Assembly: GCA_902767145.1 (NCBI GenBank) | Contig: CACXGG010000092.1 | Coordinates: forward strand, 1 to 7,569 | Length of the DNA: 7,569 nt | Direction: 5' to 3' | Origin: Oscillospiraceae bacterium | GTDB taxonomy: Bacteria; Bacillota; Clostridia; Saccharofermentanales; Saccharofermentanaceae | Shown: positions 6,061 to 7,569 of the stretch, in pieces | Numbering within the stretch: position 1 is the first letter of the stretch | Layout: every line of letters begins with the position of its first letter | Translations under genes and position numbers: made by a program | The notes under the pieces: generated by a model | What the model was told of the DNA's origin: nothing | The model's input: only the letters and a program-made list of their open reading frames with translations | The model's database searches: none

Positions 6061-7569
6061 ATGAACAAGAAACTGATAGCATCAACAGCAGCGATACTTA
6101 CACTTACTGCCGTAGTGAACACAACAGCCGCAGCACCGCAGATGCAGACAGCAGATCAGGAGCGGGTATACGCCCTGGCATCTGTAAGTAAGGTATATGT
6201 CACCACTGCCATAATGCAGCTGAAGGACCAGGGAAAGATCGACATCGATGCCCCTGTAACAGACTATATCCCCGAGTTCACCATGGCGGATGAGAGATAT
6301 AAGGACATAACCGTCAGGATGCTCATGAACCACACCTCCGGCATCATGGGATCCACCGTGAGAAACGAGTTCCTCTTAGGAGATAACGATAAGAGCAAGT
6401 ACGACTATCTCCTGGAAAACCTGAAGACACAGACACTTAAGGCCGAGCCTGGTGCATATGCCGCTTACTGTAACGACGGCTTCACCCTTCTGGAGATCAT
6501 CGTGGAGAGAGTATCCGGTATGGACTTCACAAGTTACATCGAAGAGAATATCGCAGCTCCCCTGAACCTCACCCAGACAGGAACAGCACTAAATGCCGAC
6601 GAACTGGGAACACTGGTAAACGTTTACTCCAATGGTCTTAACTACGACTTCGAGTACTCCATGGCCCTGGGAACCGGCGGTATGTATGCCACTGCATCCG
6701 ATGTCGCCAACTTCGGAGCATCCTTCTGGACCGGAAACGACATCCTCCTGTCCCAGGAGAGCAAGGATGAGATGGGCACCATGTGGAACGAAGATGCCTA
6801 TGAGAACTACATGGATACATGTGGCCTCGGCTGGGACTACGTAGAACAGATCCAGTACGAGCAGGCCGGTGTGAATGTAGTAGGTAAAGGAGGAGATCTC
6901 CAGACAATGCATTCCTTCCTGGCGGTCGCTCCCGACAACGACATAAGTGTATGCGTTCTTATGAGCGGCGGCTCGAGCACTCTGGCAAGTCTTATGTGCC
7001 AGAACCTGATGGATATCGCCCTTGAGGAGCAGGGAATAGTTGTAGATCCCATAGAGATGCCTGATGTACAGACAGTGGATGCCATCCCGGAAGAGTTCGG
7101 GCAGTACGAAGGCTACTACACAATGTACGGTACCCTGGCAAATGTCGCCATAGACGACGTTCTGACCATCACCGTTTACACTGCAAACGGCAGAACGACC
7201 GAAAAGAAATATATGTATACCGAAGACGGAAACTTTGTGGAAGTCGACAACAATGGCAACATCAAGCCCAACATCAACCTTATAGATTTTCGCGAAGAAA
7301 ACGGAAAGGTCTACATTACCCAAAACGCGTATGATGATTATTCCGATCTTGGCACGACCCTTGACCGTTCCTATCTGGCTGAGAAGCTGGAAGAGAACAC
7401 CTTAAGCCCTGAAGTCCAGGCTGCATGGGACAGCTACGACGGAATGGGTGCCGCTCTCTTCACCGATGCCTATTCTTCCGGTCATTACGACATTCCCTTC
7501 GTACAGATAAGCCTGATGGAAGAAGTCCCGGGTTACGTGATGGCGTACATGAGCTCTGGAGCCCGTCTC
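6061..7569 (+). CDS. Secreted beta-lactamase-fold (S12) serine hydrolase, N-terminal strands missing, 3' end outside window
   Basis: 503 codons run open to the right edge from ATG 6061, with AAGAGG at 6047-6052 eight nt upstream; the gene begins 12 nt after the permease stop. Residues 1-25 form a signal peptide (basic MNKK, hydrophobic core, likely cut after TTAAA) without a lipobox cysteine. The class C beta-lactamase/DD-peptidase fold follows: SxxK as SVSK (S41, K44), MLMNHTSG (87-94), YxN as YCN (136-138), and a KGG triad (276-278) in the place of KTG/HxG. After about residue 330 a further mostly beta-type region (EFGQYEGYYTMYG, 345-357) extends to the edge. Oddity: SxxK normally lies about 50 residues into the domain, but here only about 15 follow the signal peptide. 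The first helix and two strands with the usual xVxxDGxxV...GYG pattern are absent although frame, signal and ribosome-binding site are intact. Likely substrates are D-amino-acid peptides, peptidoglycan, esters or a peptide antibiotic; activity is uncertain. Confidence 0.88.
   Translation, partial: MNKKLIASTAAILTLTAVVNTTAAAPQMQTADQERVYALASVSKVYVTTAIMQLKDQGKIDIDAPVTDYIPEFTMADERYKDITVRMLMNHTSGIMGSTVRNEFLLGDNDKSKYDYLLENLKTQTLKAEPGAYAAYCNDGFTLLEIIVERVSGMDFTSYIEENIAAPLNLTQTGTALNADELGTLVNVYSNGLNYDFEYSMALGTGGMYATASDVANFGASFWTGNDILLSQESKDEMGTMWNEDAYENYMDTCGLGWDYVEQIQYEQAGVNVVGKGGDLQTMHSFLAVAPDNDISVCVLMSGGSSTLASLMCQNLMDIALEEQGIVVDPIEMPDVQTVDAIPEEFGQYEGYYTMYGTLANVAIDDVLTITVYTANGRTTEKKYMYTEDGNFVEVDNNGNIKPNINLIDFREENGKVYITQNAYDDYSDLGTTLDRSYLAEKLEENTLSPEVQAAWDSYDGMGAALFTDAYSSGHYDIPFVQISLMEEVPGYVMAYMSSGARL

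Noticed and set aside
6589..7323. 244-codon open frame antisense to the serine hydrolase
   Set aside because: Its codons are in exact register with the sense codons, so it stays open only because the sense gene rarely uses TTA, CTA and TCA. The translation has no recognisable family features.

Overview
The window looks like chromosomal DNA from a Gram-positive anaerobe of the class Clostridia, most likely a gut or rumen Lachnospiraceae-type organism. This rests on clear GGAGG/GAGG ribosome-binding sites, moderate GC content, heavy AGA/AGG arginine use, no outer-membrane proteins, and protein families typical of that group (bacterial VTC-domain protein, OmpR/HAMP-kinase pair, double-FtsX ABC exporter, secreted S12 serine hydrolase). 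The genus cannot be fixed from sequence alone.

Layout. (1) Bases 1-554, minus strand: the N-terminal part of a VTC-domain (polyphosphate polymerase-like) protein whose 3' end is outside the window. (2) Bases 555-660: a short divergent control region with an extended -10 promoter (TGGTATAAT) and a 7-bp direct repeat of 11-bp period. (3) Bases 661-2648, plus strand: a two-component system, an OmpR-family response regulator overlapping a HAMP histidine kinase at GTGA. (4) Bases 2649-2786: a 138-bp AT-rich gap with a perfect AATTTGATA direct repeat of 11-bp period, a third degenerate copy in the same phase, and a possible -10 box. (5) Bases 2787 to the right edge: a tight plus-strand operon of an ABC ATPase, an 832-residue double-FtsX permease, and a secreted beta-lactamase-fold serine hydrolase that runs off the window.

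How the genes may work together. The kinase has two membrane segments and an outside domain of about 100 residues, so it probably senses an extracellular ligand and phosphorylates the regulator. OmpR-family regulators bind tandem half-sites one helical turn apart, which is the pattern seen upstream of both the regulator gene and the ABC operon. The likely output is an envelope module: an MacB/FtsX-type ABC machine with two large outside domains, co-transcribed with an exported serine hydrolase. It resembles peptide-antibiotic sensing and detoxification loci but is not a classical Bce module.

Most notable oddity: the serine hydrolase has an intact signal peptide and the SxxK, YxN and KGG active-site motifs, but the roughly 40 residues that normally precede SxxK in this fold (first helix and first two beta strands) are missing. 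This suggests an in-frame internal deletion or a divergent variant. No tRNA, rRNA, CRISPR array, insertion sequence or convincing terminator was seen.
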